Source of the DNA: Neotamlana sargassicola
GTDB lineage: Bacteria; Bacteroidota; Bacteroidia; Flavobacteriales; Flavobacteriaceae
Assembly (NCBI RefSeq): GCF_020523965.1
Contig: NZ_JAJAPX010000001.1
Coordinates: 1,037,889-1,101,888, forward strand
DNA length: 64,000 bases
Reading direction: 5' to 3'
Below the pieces are notes generated by a model that saw nothing but the letters and a program-made list of their open reading frames with translations, ran no database searches and was not told the DNA's origin. Of this stretch, positions 42,301 to 50,322 are shown piece after piece (the stretch's first letter is position 1; every line of letters starts with the position of its first letter). The translations under genes and the position numbers were made by a program.

Positions 42301-43711
42301 TACCAAAGGTGAAGCAGATATTTTGCGTAAAGCCATGGGTAAAAAACAAATTGTGGTACTCGATAAAATGAAACCTAAGTTTATTGAGCAAGCAAAAGCT
42401 AATGGTCATGACGCAAAAATTCTTGAAAAAGTCTGGAAAGACTGGGAAGCCTTTGCTAGTTATGCCTTCAATAAATCGCACTCCACATGTTATGCATGGA
42501 TAGCCTACCAAACGGCGTATTTAAAAGCACATTACCCAGCAGAATATATGGCCGCAGTGCTATCTAACAACATGAACGATATCAAAACCATCACCTTCTT
42601 TATGGAGGAATGTAAGCGTATGAAGTTGGAAGTACTTGGGCCAAGTGTTAATGAAAGTTATTACAAATTCTCGGTAAATAACGATGGAGCGGTTCGTTTT
42701 GGTATGGGGGCCATAAAAGGAGTTGGCCATGGTGCGGTTATGACAATTGTTGATAACCGAAAAGAAGACGGAGCGTACAAATCTATATTTGATTTAGCAA
42801 AACGTATCGATTTACGAGCTGCAAATAAAAAAGCTTTTGAAAATTTAGCCTATGCTGGCGGTTTCGATTGTTTTACCGATACGCATAGAGCTCAATATTT
42901 TCATAAAGAAGGCGATTTAACCTTTTTAGAAATGGTTATTAAGTACGCTCAAAAACATAAGGAAAACGAAAACTCTGCCCAAGTAAGCTTGTTTGGAGAA
43001 GCTAGTGAGGTACAAATTGCCGAACCAACCATTCCACCATGCGAAGATTGGGGAACTATGGAAAAGCTATCGAAAGAGCGCGAAGTGGTTGGTATTTATA
43101 TTTCTGGTCATCCGTTGGATGATTTTAAAACCGAAATGAAAACCTTTTGCAATGCCACAGTAGGTATGTTTAATAATCTAGAGCCATACGTAAACCGCGA
43201 ACTCGTTTTTGGTGGTGTGGTTACCGATGTGCAACACCGCGTTAGTAAACAAGGTAAAGGCTGGGGTATGTTTACTATTGAAGATTATACCGATAGTTTT
43301 GAATTCAGAATTTTTGGTGAAGATTATTTAAAATTTAGGCATTTTTTAATGATTAATAATTTTGTGTTTGTAAAGTCTTTTGTTCGCGAAGGTTGGACAA
43401 ACAAGGATACTGGTAAAAAAAGCGATCCACGCATACAGTTTAATAGTTTTCAGTTGCTACAAGATGTTATGGAGCAGTATGCAAAAAAACTATCGTTACA
43501 ATTAGACATTAACGACCTAAAAGAACAAAAAATAACAGCTTTAAAAGAACTGTTTCATTTACACCCAGGAAATCAGTCGCTAACATTTTTGGTTTACGAT
43601 ACTAAAGAAAAAATAAAACTTTCTATGCCTAGTAGAAGGCAAAAAGTAAAAGTAAGCCAAGAATTGCTAGATGAGTTACAAACTATGGATGTAAAGTTTA
43701 AACTTAATTAA
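39326..43711 (+). CDS. dnaE: DNA polymerase III alpha subunit with fused N-terminal 3'-5' exonuclease
   Basis: Replicative polymerase, 1461 aa. Residues 1-190 form a DEDDh exonuclease (YLIFDTETTGLP, then HNATADVEATTRCF), a proofreading domain usually separate as DnaQ. A PHP domain starts near residue 255 (VHLHNHSQFSVLQSTMSIPD). The C-family polymerase core has the Asp triad in SMPDIDIDFDDEGR and the preceding VGPGRGSAAGSVAAY. HhH and OB-fold domains follow (KGVGHGAVM; VFGGVVTDVQHRVSKQGKGW). Such a fusion is seen in other Bacteroidota; here proofreading would be intrinsic. It is flanked upstream by a terminator and downstream by trxA. Confidence 0.96.
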   Translation: MYLIFDTETTGLPKRWDAPITDVDNWPRCIQIAWQLHDAMGNCIESHDYLVQPDGFNIPYDAEKIHGISTELAEEQGVPLAEVLEKFNIALSKTKFVVGQNVKFDLNIMGAEFVREDVTNPLQELPVLDTCTEHTAQLCKIPGGRGGKFKLPTLTELHEFLFNEPFAEAHNATADVEATTRCFLELIRLEEYTKEQLDVEPDYFKNFKEANPQEIQLIGLKHINLKSESAKIRAKLQKTEGSQISSEEIKQNISELKEVDFVHLHNHSQFSVLQSTMSIPDLVSAAASHNMPAVALTDHGNMMGAFHFINAVNNQNKGIKAAIEAAEENGETTDKKLIKPIIGCEFFVCENHLDKSRKDNGYQIVLIAKNKNGYHNLAKLSSHAFVNGFYYVPRIDKKLIQQYKEDIIVLTGNLYGEVPSKVLNIGENQAEEALLWWKEEFGDDLYVELMRHNQEDENRVNTTLVNLARKHNVKLVATNNTYYQKQTDANAHDILLCVKDGEKQATPIGRGRGYRYGLPNQEYYFKSSDEMKALFKDLPDAIANTEEILNKIEAFQLARDVLLPAFDIPDQFKHEEDLIDGGKRGENAYLKHLVYEGAKKRYGEPLTEEVTERLDFELSVIENTGYPGYFLIVEDFIREARKMDVSVGPGRGSAAGSVAAYCLWITNIDPMKYDLLFERFLNPDRISMPDIDIDFDDEGRSRVMDYVIEKYGANQVAQIITYGTMAAKSSIRDTARVLDLPLFDADRIAKLIPNMSKLNKIFGLDEKALAGKFRAEELEKVNELLNISEGADLEAKTVNTARMLEGSVRNTGIHACGVIITPDDITKFVPVSVAKDSDLYVTQFDNSVVESAGLLKMDFLGLKTLTLIKDTVKIVKARHNVQLDPESFPLDDEKTYELFQRGETVGVFQYESPGMQKHLRDLKPTVFEDLIAMNALYRPGPMEYIPSFVRRKHGDEEIEYDLPAMEEYLKETYGITVYQEQVMLLSQKLADFTKGEADILRKAMGKKQIVVLDKMKPKFIEQAKANGHDAKILEKVWKDWEAFASYAFNKSHSTCYAWIAYQTAYLKAHYPAEYMAAVLSNNMNDIKTITFFMEECKRMKLEVLGPSVNESYYKFSVNNDGAVRFGMGAIKGVGHGAVMTIVDNRKEDGAYKSIFDLAKRIDLRAANKKAFENLAYAGGFDCFTDTHRAQYFHKEGDLTFLEMVIKYAQKHKENENSAQVSLFGEASEVQIAEPTIPPCEDWGTMEKLSKEREVVGIYISGHPLDDFKTEMKTFCNATVGMFNNLEPYVNRELVFGGVVTDVQHRVSKQGKGWGMFTIEDYTDSFEFRIFGEDYLKFRHFLMINNFVFVKSFVREGWTNKDTGKKSDPRIQFNSFQLLQDVMEQYAKKLSLQLDINDLKEQKITALKELFHLHPGNQSLTFLVYDTKEKIKLSMPSRRQKVKVSQELLDELQTMDVKFKLN

Positions 43712-43944
43712 TAAGTTGCGCAAAGGATTGCAGCGGCATCCTTTTTTACAATTTTAAACCTTAAAAGTAGTTTGCAGAAAGGTGTATTTTGCATTTACCT
43801 AAAATTGTTATAATTCTAAGGCTGTAAAAAAGATATAGCGAAAAGCCTGGTTTATGCGCCAAAATTTTTATAAAAATAGCTCTAAACAATTAAGTTATAA
43901 ACAAAACAAATAGTTAGTTTGTAAGCTTTAGAGAAAAAATTGAC

Positions 43945-43952
43945 TAATTTTG
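43945..43952 (+). promoter_or_regulatory. Candidate -7 box upstream of trxA
   Basis: TAATTTTG fits TAnnTTTG 39 bases before the trxA start. A TTTG at 43918-43921 could be the -33 element, though the 23-base spacing is long. Confidence 0.45.
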
Positions 43953-43991
43953 TGATGTTAAAAAGATTAAAAACATTTAAAAATATATATT

Positions 43992-44309
43992 ATGGCATTA
44001 GAAATAACAGATGCAACGTTTGAAGATACAGTTTTAAAAAGTGATAAACCTGTTTTAGTAGACTTTTGGGCTGCTTGGTGTGGACCATGTAGAATGGTTG
44101 GGCCAATTATTGAAGAAATTAGCGGAGAATACGAAGGTAAGGCCGTTGTTGGTAAAGTAGATGTAGATGCTAACCAAGAATTTGCTGCAAAATACGGTGT
44201 GCGTAACATACCTACAGTTTTAGTTTTTCAAAACGGTGAGGTTGTTGGTAGACAAGTTGGTGTAGCTCCAAAAAATGCATATACCGAAGCTATTGATTCG
44301 TTATTATAA
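43992..44309 (+). CDS. trxA: Thioredoxin
   Basis: 105-aa cytoplasmic disulfide reductase of standard length. The active site is WCGPC in VDFWAAWCGPCRMVGP, and the cis-proline loop is in GVRNIPTVLVFQNGE. No signal peptide. A separate unit with its own leader and terminator. Confidence 0.97.
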   Translation: MALEITDATFEDTVLKSDKPVLVDFWAAWCGPCRMVGPIIEEISGEYEGKAVVGKVDVDANQEFAAKYGVRNIPTVLVFQNGEVVGRQVGVAPKNAYTEAIDSLL

Positions 44310-44332
44310 TAAATAGACGAAAAAGAAATTTG

Positions 44333-44365
44333 AAAAAGGTTTACTGTTATGGTAAACCTTTTTTA
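44333..44365 (+). terminator. Terminator after trxA
   Basis: A 12-bp stem AAAAAGGTTTAC/GTAAACCTTTTT with a 7-base loop and a T-run, 24 bases past the stop. Confidence 0.85.
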
Positions 44366-44390
44366 TTTTAGTAAAAATTAAAAAAATAAG

Positions 44391-44933
44391 ATGAGTAAAC
44401 CAATAAAAGTACAAGATGCTATAGATAGCAAATTGTTAGAAGACAGAAAAGTGTTTTTGTGGGGTCAAGTAGATGATAAATCGGCAAAACATGTAATTGA
44501 TAGATTAATGTATTTAGATGCTCTAGAAACAAAAGACATTACTTTATATATTAATAGTCCTGGTGGTTATGTAACTTCAGGCTTTGCTATGTACGATTGT
44601 ATAAAATCTTTAAACAGCGATGTTTCTACGGTTTGTACAGGTTTAGCAGCATCGATGGGGTCGATTTTATTATCGGTTGGAACTAAAGGAAAACGTTTTA
44701 TACAACAACACGCACGTGTAATGATTCACCAACCTAGTGGTGGTGCACGTGGGCAAGCGAGTGATATTGAAATTACAGCACAAGAAATTATAAAAACAAA
44801 GGAATTAAGTGCAAAAATTTTAGCAAATAATTGTGGGCAAGATTACGATAAGGTAATGAAAGATTTTAATCGCGACCATTGGATGGGAGCAGAGGAATCG
44901 TTGGCTTACGGTATTGTTGACGGGGTGATATAA
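44391..44933 (+). CDS. ClpP-family serine protease, short form
   Basis: 180-aa ClpP homologue. The catalytic serine lies in LAASMGSILLS, the histidine in RVMIHQPSGG and the aspartate region is DFNRDHWMGAEE, so the triad looks intact. No propeptide is seen. It starts MSKPIKVQDAIDSKLLEDRK, unlike the canonical clpP-clpX locus proteins, and no clpX or tig is adjacent, so it may be a second, orphan ClpP. Its partner ATPase cannot be told from here. Confidence 0.88.
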   Translation: MSKPIKVQDAIDSKLLEDRKVFLWGQVDDKSAKHVIDRLMYLDALETKDITLYINSPGGYVTSGFAMYDCIKSLNSDVSTVCTGLAASMGSILLSVGTKGKRFIQQHARVMIHQPSGGARGQASDIEITAQEIIKTKELSAKILANNCGQDYDKVMKDFNRDHWMGAEESLAYGIVDGVI

Positions 44934-45076
44934 GCCCCCTAGCCCCCAGACGGGGGAAATCTTATTCTTTCCGTGTAAAAAGGAAAGTTTAGTTTTAATT
45001 AAATTGATTACAATTTAACTTATATGTTTTACCCCATGAGTATTTCCTCCCCGTTTGGGGAGGTTAGGAGGGGCTT
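44932..45076. repeat. Inverted-repeat element with C/G-rich ends between clpP-like and DUF58 genes
   Basis: The left arm (44932-44960: AAGCCCCCTAG, then CCCCCAGACGGGGGAAAT) and right arm (45042-45076, reverse complement AAGCCCCTCCTAACC, then TCCCCAAACGGGG) are imperfect inverted copies with about 80 AT-rich bases between. Each arm also folds on itself. The left arm begins at the clpP-like stop codon and the right arm ends four bases before the next start, placing GGAGG-like bases in the leader. Similar GC-rich dispersed repeats occur near gene ends in flavobacteria. Confidence 0.7.
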
Positions 45077-45080
45077 CTAG

Positions 45081-46010
45081 ATGAATTTACAAAACGAACT
45101 TAATAAAGCAGAAGGTTTTAAAAATTTGGAGCTACTTGCCAAACAAGTAGTCGAGGGTTTTATTGCCGGTATGCATAAAAGTCCGTTTCATGGTTTTTCG
45201 GCGGAATTTGCTGAGCATAAAATCTATAATCAAGGTGAAAGTACGCGCCATATTGATTGGAAGTTATTCGCAAAAACCGATAAGCTGTATACCAAGCGTT
45301 ACGACGATGAAACTAACTTGCGCTGCCATATTATTTTAGATAATAGTAGCTCGATGCATTATCCAAATGTTGAGGTTCAGCAATTAGATACGCTTAATAA
45401 AGTAGGGTTTTCGGTATTATCAGCGGCGGCATTAATGCAAATTTTAAAAAAACAACGCGATGCTGTTGGCTTAAGTATTTATAGTGATAATTATGATTAC
45501 TACGCTCCTGAAAAGGGTAGTGAGCGGCATCATCAAATGTTGTTAAATCATTTAAGTGGAGCTGTAGTTAATAAATCGGTTAGTAAAACAACCGAAACTT
45601 ATAAGTATTTGCATGAAATTGCAGAAAAAATTCACAGACGTTCTTTAATTTTCTTGTTTACAGATATGTTTCAAACAAGTGAAGATGAAGCTAAATTGTT
45701 TGAAGCTTTAAGGCATTTAAAATATAATAAGCACGAAGTGGTATTATTTCATGTTTTTGACGGAGATAAAGAGTTAACATTCGATTTCGATAATAAACCG
45801 AAAAAATTTATTGATGTTGAAACAGGAGATCACGTTAATTTATATGCCGATAATATTCGCGAAAGTTATCATGCAGCAGTAGAAAATTATTTTACAGCAT
45901 TAAAATTGAAGTGTGCACAATACAAAATAAAATACGTTGAAGCCAATATAAATAAGGGCTTTAACGCTGTTTTAAGTGCCTACATGATTGAAAGGCAAAA
46001 ATTCGGATAA
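45081..46010 (+). CDS. DUF58-domain VWA-like protein
   Basis: 309-aa cytoplasmic protein of the DUF58 family usually found with MoxR-type AAA ATPases. It has the signature STRHIDWKLFAKTDKLYTKR and a von Willebrand A-type metal site (ILDNSSSMHY). The end RHLKYNKHEVVLFHVFD is typical. No moxR or BatA-type gene is adjacent here. The family is thought to act in chaperone-like or stress complexes; its role in this organism is unknown. Confidence 0.87.
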   Translation: MNLQNELNKAEGFKNLELLAKQVVEGFIAGMHKSPFHGFSAEFAEHKIYNQGESTRHIDWKLFAKTDKLYTKRYDDETNLRCHIILDNSSSMHYPNVEVQQLDTLNKVGFSVLSAAALMQILKKQRDAVGLSIYSDNYDYYAPEKGSERHHQMLLNHLSGAVVNKSVSKTTETYKYLHEIAEKIHRRSLIFLFTDMFQTSEDEAKLFEALRHLKYNKHEVVLFHVFDGDKELTFDFDNKPKKFIDVETGDHVNLYADNIRESYHAAVENYFTALKLKCAQYKIKYVEANINKGFNAVLSAYMIERQKFG

Positions 46011-46038
46011 AATTTTTTTAAAAAAAGTTTAAAAAACA

Positions 46039-46069
46039 TTTGACAAATAAAAAAAGGCGTGTATATTTG
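46039..46069 (+). promoter_or_regulatory. tRNA-Asp promoter (TTTG-N19-TATATTTG)
   Basis: TTTG at 46039-46042 and TATATTTG at 46062-46069 are separated by exactly 19 bases, an ideal Bacteroidota housekeeping promoter. Transcription would start about 10 bases before the mature tRNA. Confidence 0.85.
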
Positions 46070-46087
46070 CATCCGCAATAGCGCAAC

Positions 46088-46161
46088 GGTCTGGTAGTTC
46101 AGTTGGTTAGAATGTCGCCCTGTCACGGCGAAGGTCGCGGGTTCGAGTCCCGTCCAGACCG
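46088..46161 (+). tRNA. tRNA-Asp (anticodon GTC)
   Basis: 74-nt cloverleaf. The acceptor stem GGTCTGG pairs with CCAGACC, the anticodon arm is TCGCC-CTGTCAC-GGCGA with anticodon GTC at 46122-46124, and the T arm contains GGTTCGAGTCC. The discriminator is G and no CCA is encoded. The gene is the integration site of the adjacent element: its last 17 bases reappear at 58060-58076. The tRNA at this end stays intact. Confidence 0.96.
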
Positions 46162-46255
46162 CAAATATTGCTAAAAAGCCTTAATACTTGTTAAGGCTTT
46201 TTTTGGCAATAAAAAGAAGTTGTGTTGTTCAGTAAGCCTTGTGTTTACTGAAGGT
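46145..46255 (+). repeat. Left attachment-site repeat (attL/attR type), 111 bp
   Basis: Direct repeat of 58060-58170 with one mismatch (46236). It covers the last 17 bases of tRNA-Asp, the tRNA terminator and further downstream DNA. Weaker similarity continues to about 46340, for example AAACCAATGGAAAGCTTTCC at 46282-46301. This copy lies next to the integrase and keeps the tRNA whole, so it is probably the element-derived 3' end. Confidence 0.9.
46174..46207 (+). terminator. tRNA-Asp terminator (element-side copy)
   Basis: An 11-bp stem AAAAGCCTTAA/TTAAGGCTTTT with a 6-base loop and a T-run, starting 13 bases after the tRNA. It lies inside the att repeat. Confidence 0.85.
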
Positions 46256-46483
46256 AGAGGTACCCAATCAAGTTGGGCACTAAACCAATGGAAAGCTTTC
46301 CTTTTTTCTTTATTGAAAATTGGGATGCTTTTTTGTTTTGGGGAGTGATTTATTAAATAAATTAGTGCTGAAAACAACAAAAAGGGGTAAAATTCGGGGA
46401 TATACATTTTTTGAAAAGGGGGTATTCTATCTTTCTGTAAATAAATAAGTTACGATTTTTATTAACTATTAAAACTACTAATT
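46256..46483. promoter_or_regulatory. Integrase leader and presumed integrase arm-site region
   Basis: Non-coding. It holds a small ACCCAA/TTGGGC hairpin (about 46262-46278), the diverged continuation of the att repeat (to about 46340), and GGGGTAAAATTCGG at 46384-46397, which recurs at 57983-57996 near the other end. The integrase promoter probably lies between 46400 and 46480, but no perfect TAnnTTTG box was found. Confidence 0.55.
46384..46397 (+). repeat. Putative left arm-type integrase site (14-bp repeat)
   Basis: GGGGTAAAATTCGG occurs here and, identically and in the same orientation, at 57983-57996. Each lies in non-coding DNA just inside an end of the element, which fits arm-type binding sites of a tyrosine recombinase. 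That function is inferred. Confidence 0.5.
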
Positions 46484-47698
46484 ATGCAAATAAATAGGGT
46501 GACTATTTTATTTGTTATCTATAAAAGTAGGCAGAGGAAGGATAAAACATCTCCTATTTACTGTAGAATTACATATAAAAAAAGTCGAAAGGAGTTTACA
46601 ACAGGATATCATATTACCCCAGAAAATTGGGATAGTAAAAAGCAAATAGTAAAACCAGAAGAAGAACAACATAATTTTATAAATACGCAGTTGAGCCTGA
46701 TCATTACAAAAGTGAATCAGGCTTTTTTATTGCTCCAGGTTAATCAAGTTAATTTTGGGGTAGAAGAGATACATAGACAGTACAGAGGGGAAAATATAAA
46801 AGTTGAAGTTGGCTTATGTGAGGTCTATGATTTGTTTTTAAAGTACCTGGAAAAATTAATAGGTAAGGAGTTAAATCAGGATACTTACAAAAAATATGTG
46901 GCCTACGGAAAACATCTCCAGAGTTTTGTTAAATGGAAGTATAAAACTAAGGATGTTAAAATAACGTCTATTAAATCCAGTTTTATAGACCAATATGAGT
47001 ACTATCTTAAAACAGAAAAGAACTTTGCGCAAATAACCTTAAATAAGGTAATACAACGATTTAGACGATGTGTGAAATTTGCTATTGCTGAAGAATATTT
47101 AAGTAAAGATCCATTTCTACTTTATAGAGCAAAAAGAGTGAAAAAGGAAGTTGTATTTCTGTCTCAAAGTGAACTTATAAAATTAGAAAATCATACTTTT
47201 AAAATTCAAAGAGTTCAACAAATAAAAGATATGTTTGTTTTTTGCTGTTACTCAGGTTTAGCCTTTAAAGAGATGAGCACTCTTAGAAAAAAGGATATTG
47301 TAATTGGGTTTGATGCTAAACTTTGGATAAAAATACACAGGTCTAAAACCTCTAGGAGTTATAGTGTGCCATTATTGCCGAAAGCAAAAATAATTGTAGA
47401 TAAGTACTCCCAAAGTAAAACGGAATACGTTTTTCCGAGGATTTCCAATCCAAAATTTAATGCTTATTTAAAAGAAATTGCAGATATAATTGGTATAAAA
47501 ATTAATTTAACTCATCATGTTGCAAGAAAAACTTTTGCAAGTACGGTTTTATTATTAAATAATGTTCCAATGGAAGTAGTGTCAAAATTGTTAGGTCATT
47601 CTAAAATGCAGACTACTCAGGAGCACTATGGTGAAATTGTGCAAAAACAAATAAGTGAGGAAATTATGAAGCTTAACAATAAACTTGTAAAAAAATGA
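46484..47698 (+). CDS. Tyrosine recombinase/integrase of the Bacteroidota element type
   Basis: 404-aa site-specific recombinase that would integrate and excise the element at tRNA-Asp. An arm-DNA-binding domain (residues about 1-90, YCRITYKKSRKEFTTGYHIT) and a SAM-like core-binding domain (about 105-205) precede the catalytic domain. Catalytic-domain residues visible are the beta-hairpin Lys in KIHRSKTSRSYSVPLL, HxxR in THHVARKTFAS, the second His in LGHSK and the tyrosine in QEHYGEI. The first catalytic Arg position reads YSGLAFKEMS with no Arg, as in IntDOT-like enzymes where it is also replaced. It lies immediately inside the left repeat. Confidence 0.93.
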   Translation: MQINRVTILFVIYKSRQRKDKTSPIYCRITYKKSRKEFTTGYHITPENWDSKKQIVKPEEEQHNFINTQLSLIITKVNQAFLLLQVNQVNFGVEEIHRQYRGENIKVEVGLCEVYDLFLKYLEKLIGKELNQDTYKKYVAYGKHLQSFVKWKYKTKDVKITSIKSSFIDQYEYYLKTEKNFAQITLNKVIQRFRRCVKFAIAEEYLSKDPFLLYRAKRVKKEVVFLSQSELIKLENHTFKIQRVQQIKDMFVFCCYSGLAFKEMSTLRKKDIVIGFDAKLWIKIHRSKTSRSYSVPLLPKAKIIVDKYSQSKTEYVFPRISNPKFNAYLKEIADIIGIKINLTHHVARKTFASTVLLLNNVPMEVVSKLLGHSKMQTTQEHYGEIVQKQISEEIMKLNNKLVKK

Positions 47699-47746
47699 AA
47701 AAATTAACTGTGTTGTAATAAATTTATAGCGCAGTTATTTTTATCC

Positions 47747-50167
47747 ATGAAAGAGAAAAACTTACCTATTGAAGGAATACCTATTGAATATAAAAAAATA
47801 AAGCCAGAGGATTTTGATTGTAAATACTATGAAGCAAATCATAATGTTACATTAAAACCAAACGAGGAGGGTTATATTAGTGAGGGGTTATTGCCAGTTC
47901 TTGAAAAAGACCTAGAAAAAAAGGATACTACTATAATTAATGCAGGTGTAGGGCAAGGAAAGACAAGAGCTATTTTGAAAATGGTATCAAAGTTTTGTGC
48001 TAAAAGTGATTATATCGTAATGATTGCTGTGCCATACAATAGTTTAGTTGAGCAATATGTGGAAGAATGTAGTCAGTATGTAAACAAAGAAGAAATTTTC
48101 AATTTAATCAAGTACAGTGAAGTTGATTCTTCTAATGAAAACAGGAATTGGGGATATACGAGTGACGAGGAGATGTTGCCTCTTTCTTCAAAAATAAATC
48201 GATATAGTGTCCATGTTATGACAGTTAATGCATTACTTGGAAATCCAGGTGATGGGAATATTTTTATTTCTAGAATAAGGAATGAATATTTTGACTTGTT
48301 AAAAACCCATGTTTCCAAATCAGGTAAGAAAATAGTTTGGTTGTTTGATGAAGTTCATGATAGTATTCATAATTTCAAAGAGAATTTTATAATTAACTTA
48401 TGGCATTATTATGGGTTAATTCATAAAGCATATATAATCAGTGCAACTTTTAATGAAGCTTCAAAAGAAGTTATAAAATATGTTTCTGAGTTTACTGATA
48501 GAAATATTAATATAATTGATTCTGAGAGGTTAGCAGTACCAAAAAAGCAAAGTAATTTATATTTAAACTTTTATTCTACAAGAAAAATTGATAGAGAAAA
48601 AAAGTTAGTTTATTTAGTTAGGCAACTATTAAAAAATAATAAACCTTTCGATATTTTGGTTTATTCCAGGTCATTGGCTGAGAGTATAATTAGCGCTAAT
48701 AAAGCACCATCAAATGTAGATACTTTAGGAAAGATTTTGGAAGGCTATAAGCATAGGATTAATCGTTGTTATTCTAATGTTTTTGATGAAAAGGCGAATA
48801 AAAAATTTAAAGATGGTAAAAGCACTATTAATATCGGAACTAATTTTAGTACTGGAATAAATATTGAAGAGGAGGGGCATACTTTTATTATTTTGCTTCC
48901 TATGGATTTAGACCTGGATTATTTTAATAATAAGGGTGTGTTTACTAATGGTTCAAATATTATTATTCAAGCCTTAGCAAGGCAACGTAAAAAGGGAAAT
49001 ATTCATGTGTTTTTATCTTCTCCAGATACTATTTCGGAAAAAAGTTTACCTCATAAGGATATCGAAATAGAGAAAATATTAGAATGTTTTAAGTTATATC
49101 AAAAGAAATATCCAAAAGAAGTTTCATACAGCGATATAAACGCTCAAAATAAAATTCTAGACAACGTTTATGCAAAACTGTTATTAAACACTAAAATAGC
49201 TAGAGAAAATATTATTAAATGTAATAGGACAGGTTTAAATAGGTTGTTATACCCTACCGAAGAAATTTTTAAATTAAATCAAGGAGAAAGTTATTTAAAT
49301 AATGATTTTTTTGGAGGAAGTTTATCAGTTTATGTCTTATGGGCAAGTATTACTAATCAGTTTTTAAATTGCAAATTAGTAGATATAGATGCCGTAAAAA
49401 CGATAAATTTTGAAAAAGTTAATCTGTTCCAGGAAGTAAGGGATTGGGTTAGAAATGAAATACAAGTTATAAATAAACTGGATAAAAACTTTGCACTTTT
49501 TAATAGTTTTTCGGGTTTTGAAAAGTTACAATTTGTTGAATTGTTTTTAAATGATTTTGACATCTATATCGATAATAGAAGAGCTAAACTTGTTGATAGG
49601 AATAAAGTTTTTCTAATGACTTTGGTTGAAGTTTTTCTCAGTGTTGAAAATACTAATCTTGCTGGTGCTAAAAAAGAGATGTTTCAATTATATTTAAGAT
49701 CATGCATTTACCATAGCAATGTATTAGAGCGTGTTGAAGATAGTTTGAAAATTAGGAACATAAGATGCTATGAAGTGTTTAAAAAATGGAACAGATTTAA
49801 AACCGTTTTAGAAAATGATGTTATTTTATATAAAGAGAAATCTAAGAAGCTTCCAAGTGATCCCAGTGAGGAGTTTAAACAACTTTTTAAAGACCTGGAT
49901 TTTAAAAAAGATTTAGAATACTTAATAAATAAGGAGTTTATTCTAGGTAAAGATACTTTTCAATTTAAAAATACTATTACAAAGGCCATACAAAATAAAA
50001 CACTTATGAATACATTTTATAAATTGACAATATCTGTATGGTATGATTCAAAACTAAATCAAACAACCCAAATGGGTAAAAAGGTTTCTTATTATAATAT
50101 TATAAAATCTGATATGGATAACCTTCCTAATCTATTATATCTACCATTGTCAGAAGAAACGTTATAA
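47747..50167 (+). CDS. SF2-like helicase/ATPase, probable element replication protein
   Basis: 806-aa protein. The helicase core (about residues 60-440) shows Walker A in NAGVGQGKTRA, DEVH box in WLFDEVHDS, motif III-like ISATF, and a motif VI-like IIQALARQRKKG. This is the order of superfamily 2 (DEAD/DEAH) helicases. The C-terminal ~360 residues are helical and unrecognised. Similar large helicases in small mobile elements act in replication initiation; a relationship to herpes-type origin-binding helicases is possible but unproven. It is transcribed behind the integrase after a 48-base gap and ends in a terminator. Confidence 0.72.
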   Translation: MKEKNLPIEGIPIEYKKIKPEDFDCKYYEANHNVTLKPNEEGYISEGLLPVLEKDLEKKDTTIINAGVGQGKTRAILKMVSKFCAKSDYIVMIAVPYNSLVEQYVEECSQYVNKEEIFNLIKYSEVDSSNENRNWGYTSDEEMLPLSSKINRYSVHVMTVNALLGNPGDGNIFISRIRNEYFDLLKTHVSKSGKKIVWLFDEVHDSIHNFKENFIINLWHYYGLIHKAYIISATFNEASKEVIKYVSEFTDRNINIIDSERLAVPKKQSNLYLNFYSTRKIDREKKLVYLVRQLLKNNKPFDILVYSRSLAESIISANKAPSNVDTLGKILEGYKHRINRCYSNVFDEKANKKFKDGKSTINIGTNFSTGINIEEEGHTFIILLPMDLDLDYFNNKGVFTNGSNIIIQALARQRKKGNIHVFLSSPDTISEKSLPHKDIEIEKILECFKLYQKKYPKEVSYSDINAQNKILDNVYAKLLLNTKIARENIIKCNRTGLNRLLYPTEEIFKLNQGESYLNNDFFGGSLSVYVLWASITNQFLNCKLVDIDAVKTINFEKVNLFQEVRDWVRNEIQVINKLDKNFALFNSFSGFEKLQFVELFLNDFDIYIDNRRAKLVDRNKVFLMTLVEVFLSVENTNLAGAKKEMFQLYLRSCIYHSNVLERVEDSLKIRNIRCYEVFKKWNRFKTVLENDVILYKEKSKKLPSDPSEEFKQLFKDLDFKKDLEYLINKEFILGKDTFQFKNTITKAIQNKTLMNTFYKLTISVWYDSKLNQTTQMGKKVSYYNIIKSDMDNLPNLLYLPLSEETL

Positions 50168-50219
50168 CTCGAATTTTTAAATAAAATAAAGAAGCTTGTC
50201 TATGGCTTTTTAATATAAG

Positions 50220-50248
50220 AGACTCACATGTAATGTGGGTCTTTTTTA
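50220..50248 (+). terminator. Terminator after the element helicase
   Basis: A 10-bp stem AGACTCACAT/ATGTGGGTCT (one G-T pair) with a 3-base loop, followed by six Ts. Confidence 0.8.
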
Positions 50249-50322
50249 ATTTATAGATGAAACTATTCATTTTCATCTTAAAATCAATTCATTTAAATAT
50301 TAACCTTCAAAATCATAAGATT

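Noticed and set aside
46171..46407. 78-codon minus-strand frame across the left att repeat
   Set aside because: Overlaps the tRNA terminator and repeat DNA; the corresponding right copy does not preserve the frame.
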